Shown here: positions 5,601 through 6,745 of the stretch, in pieces
Numbering within the stretch: position 1 is the first letter of the stretch
Layout: each line of letters opens with the position of its first letter
DNA from: Methylovulum sp.
GTDB lineage: Bacteria > Pseudomonadota > Gammaproteobacteria > Methylococcales > Methylomonadaceae
NCBI GenBank assembly: GCA_028713595.1
Contig: JAQTNZ010000147.1
Span: forward strand, 1-6,745
Direction: 5' to 3'
DNA: 6,745 nt
Translations under genes and position numbers: made by a program
Notes under the pieces: model-generated
The model's database searches: none
What the model saw: only the letters and a program-made list of their open reading frames with translations
What the model was told of the DNA's origin: nothing

Positions 5601-6212
5601 CTAAAAAACCGATGACTTTTTAGCGATCATGTTCCATGCCGCCAACCAGGTTTGTGACCGGTACGCCTCGGCGTTTTTGTCCAGTTCACCTGCCAAAACC
5701 ATCATCAGGGTGTTGTTGATGATGCCGAAAAAATAGGTGTTGGCCAACGCCGGATCAATGTTGCGGATTTCGCTGTTGCGGATGCCGGATTGGATGATTT
5801 TGAGGATTTTAGTGAACGCGGAGGTTTGCAGGATGGGCTTTTGGTCGGGCAGAAATTCGTGGATAGGCATGACCAGCAGGAATTTCATGATGCAGGGGGC
5901 ATCGTCGGTCAACTTAAAAAATAGGTCAACCACGCCGCGTAATTGCTCCGATGATTTCTGGGTGCGCCGCCGGATGTCGTCAATGGACACGTTCAGGCTG
6001 TCGAGGATGTTTTCATAAAGCTTGGTGGCGATGCTTTGTTTGCTGCCAAAGTGCTGGTAAATGGCGCTGACGGTCTTTATGCCCGCCGCTTCGGCAATGT
6101 CGGTTAATGAGGTGTTGAAATAACCTTTCTCTGCAAACAGTTTGAGTGCCGCGACCAGTATTTCATTTTGTTGTTCAGATTTGCTCTGAGTAGTGTTGAG
6201 TTCCTGTTCCAT
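5601..6212 (-). CDS. TetR/AcrR family transcriptional regulator
   Basis: 203 residues, the usual TetR length. The N-terminal DNA-binding domain spans about residues 15-62: ILVAALKLFAEKGYFNTSLT (18-37), the helix-turn-helix DIAEAAGIKTVSAIYQHFGS (38-57), then KQSIATKLYENIL. The C-terminal half (about 75-200) is helical and variable, as expected for ligand binding and dimerisation, and gives no ligand hint. There is no other methionine near the N-terminus, so ATG 6212 is secure despite only a weak AAGAAG ribosome site. pgsA lies upstream on the same strand with an 84-base gap. No transporter or enzyme gene is divergent or adjacent, so the target cannot be told from context beyond probable autoregulation. 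Confidence 0.93.
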   Translation of the reverse strand: MEQELNTTQSKSEQQNEILVAALKLFAEKGYFNTSLTDIAEAAGIKTVSAIYQHFGSKQSIATKLYENILDSLNVSIDDIRRRTQKSSEQLRGVVDLFFKLTDDAPCIMKFLLVMPIHEFLPDQKPILQTSAFTKILKIIQSGIRNSEIRNIDPALANTYFFGIINNTLMMVLAGELDKNAEAYRSQTWLAAWNMIAKKSSVF

Positions 6213-6223
6213 TTTCTTCTTTC

Positions 6224-6252
6224 ACAGCCAGTTCAATAGGCTGTATCTTATA
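6224..6252 (-). promoter_or_regulatory. Candidate promoter and operator of the TetR-family gene
   Basis: On the minus strand TATAAG (6252-6247) could be a -10 box, with transcription starting near 6240. No convincing -35 is seen. Directly after it is an inverted repeat, ACAGCC (6244-6239 on the minus strand) and GGCTGT (6229-6224), with a nine-base spacer. This 21-bp site overlaps the likely transcription start and ends 11 bases before the ATG. TetR proteins often bind such sites to repress themselves. Confidence 0.35.
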
Positions 6253-6296
6253 ATGTGAGTGAAACCAAAGCGTTATCGGCGGTGGTTTGGAATGTT

Positions 6297-6745
6297 TTAG
6301 GCTTTGGCGATGGCGACCAGGGCGGCTTTTAAGTAATTGACCATCGACCACAGTGTCAGTAAGGCGGCGATATATAATAAGCCATAACCGATGCTGTTGA
6401 TCGGGATGCCCAGCAAGTCTTCGCGATAGAGCAACAAGCCGATGGAAACCATCTGGACGGCAGTTTTCCATTTTGCCAATTGGGAGACGTTGACGGTGGC
6501 CCGTTGGCCGATTTCCGCCATCCATTCACGCAAGGAGGCAATGGTGATTTCCCGGCCAATAATCACGGCGGCAGGGATCGCCAGATAAGGCGAGGCCTGT
6601 TGTTGCACCAGCAATACCAGCACCATGGCGACCATCAGCTTATCGGCGACCGGATCTAAAAAAGCCCCAAATGGGGTTTCCATATTCATTTTGCGTGCCA
6701 AATAGCCATCCAGCCAGTCGGTAATCCCCGCGATAATAAAAATCA
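6297..6745 (-). CDS. pgsA: CDP-diacylglycerol--glycerol-3-phosphate 3-phosphatidyltransferase, N-terminus beyond the window
   Basis: Membrane enzyme that makes phosphatidylglycerophosphate, the committed step to phosphatidylglycerol and cardiolipin. The 148 C-terminal residues are present, out of about 180-190. The CDP-alcohol phosphotransferase motif is complete in the visible part: Asp9, Asp12-Gly13, Ala16-Arg17, Gly26, Asp30 and Asp34 in IFIIAGITDWLDGYLARK and METPFGAFLDPVADK. IIGREITIASLREWMAEIG and the following VSQLAKWKTAVQM are typical of bacterial PgsA and separate it from PssA. Further hydrophobic helices are seen at about 36-50, 53-65, 98-108 and 113-145. The stop is at 6297-6299. 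No T-rich terminator follows, so some read-through into the TetR gene is possible. Confidence 0.95.
   Translation of the reverse strand, partial: IFIIAGITDWLDGYLARKMNMETPFGAFLDPVADKLMVAMVLVLLVQQQASPYLAIPAAVIIGREITIASLREWMAEIGQRATVNVSQLAKWKTAVQMVSIGLLLYREDLLGIPINSIGYGLLYIAALLTLWSMVNYLKAALVAIAKA

Noticed and set aside
6268..6294. AAACCA/TGGTTT inverted repeat after pgsA
   Set aside because: A six-bp stem with a long loop and no T-run; not enough for a terminator call.
6175..6525. Minus-strand frame of 116 codons between pgsA and the TetR gene
   Set aside because: It overlaps the ends of both recognised genes in another frame and shows no family features.

Overview
The window looks like a chromosomal segment of a gammaproteobacterium of roughly even GC content. 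A peptidyl-prolyl isomerase gene and cysS are divergent neighbours, as ppiB and cysS are in E. coli. The CysS residues align position by position with the E. coli enzyme, and all three tRNA genes encode their own CCA end. A stand-alone methenyl-tetrahydrofolate cyclohydrolase (fchA type) follows cysS, which would suit a methylotroph or methanotroph such as a member of Methylococcales. That placement is inference from one gene plus remembered gene order, not from a search.

Left part (1-2417): a secreted or periplasmic cyclophilin-type isomerase on the minus strand runs off the left edge. cysS (358-1731) and fchA (1788-2417) follow on the plus strand. A hairpin spans the fchA stop codon.

Middle (2447-3618): a strong-looking promoter (A/T-rich upstream element, TTGACG, 17-bp spacer, TATCAT) drives a tRNA-Pro(TGG), tRNA-Arg(TCT), tRNA-His(GTG) cluster. 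Its spacer is itself a palindrome. After tRNA-His come two 18-bp tandem repeats, a stretch of about 180 bases with no recognisable content, and a decayed toxin-antitoxin pair on the minus strand. The antitoxin is intact (66 aa), but its overlapping toxin gene matches its family for only about 29 codons and then stops.

Right part (3619-6745, all minus strand): a CvfB-like S1-domain RNA-binding protein is followed 17 bases later by a membrane-anchored DUF3014 protein, probably in one operon. Upstream of them is an 87-bp double-hairpin REP/MITE-like element, 13 bases past the end of a TetR-family regulator gene. The regulator has a candidate autoregulatory palindrome just before its start. The window ends inside pgsA (phosphatidylglycerophosphate synthase), whose N-terminus lies beyond the right edge.

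Most of the content is housekeeping: translation (cysS, tRNAs), folate C1 metabolism, phospholipid synthesis and protein folding. The accessory or mobile signals lie downstream of the tRNA cluster and next to the TetR gene. I saw no CRISPR array, rRNA, complete insertion sequence or phage gene, and nothing that clearly amounts to a new system.
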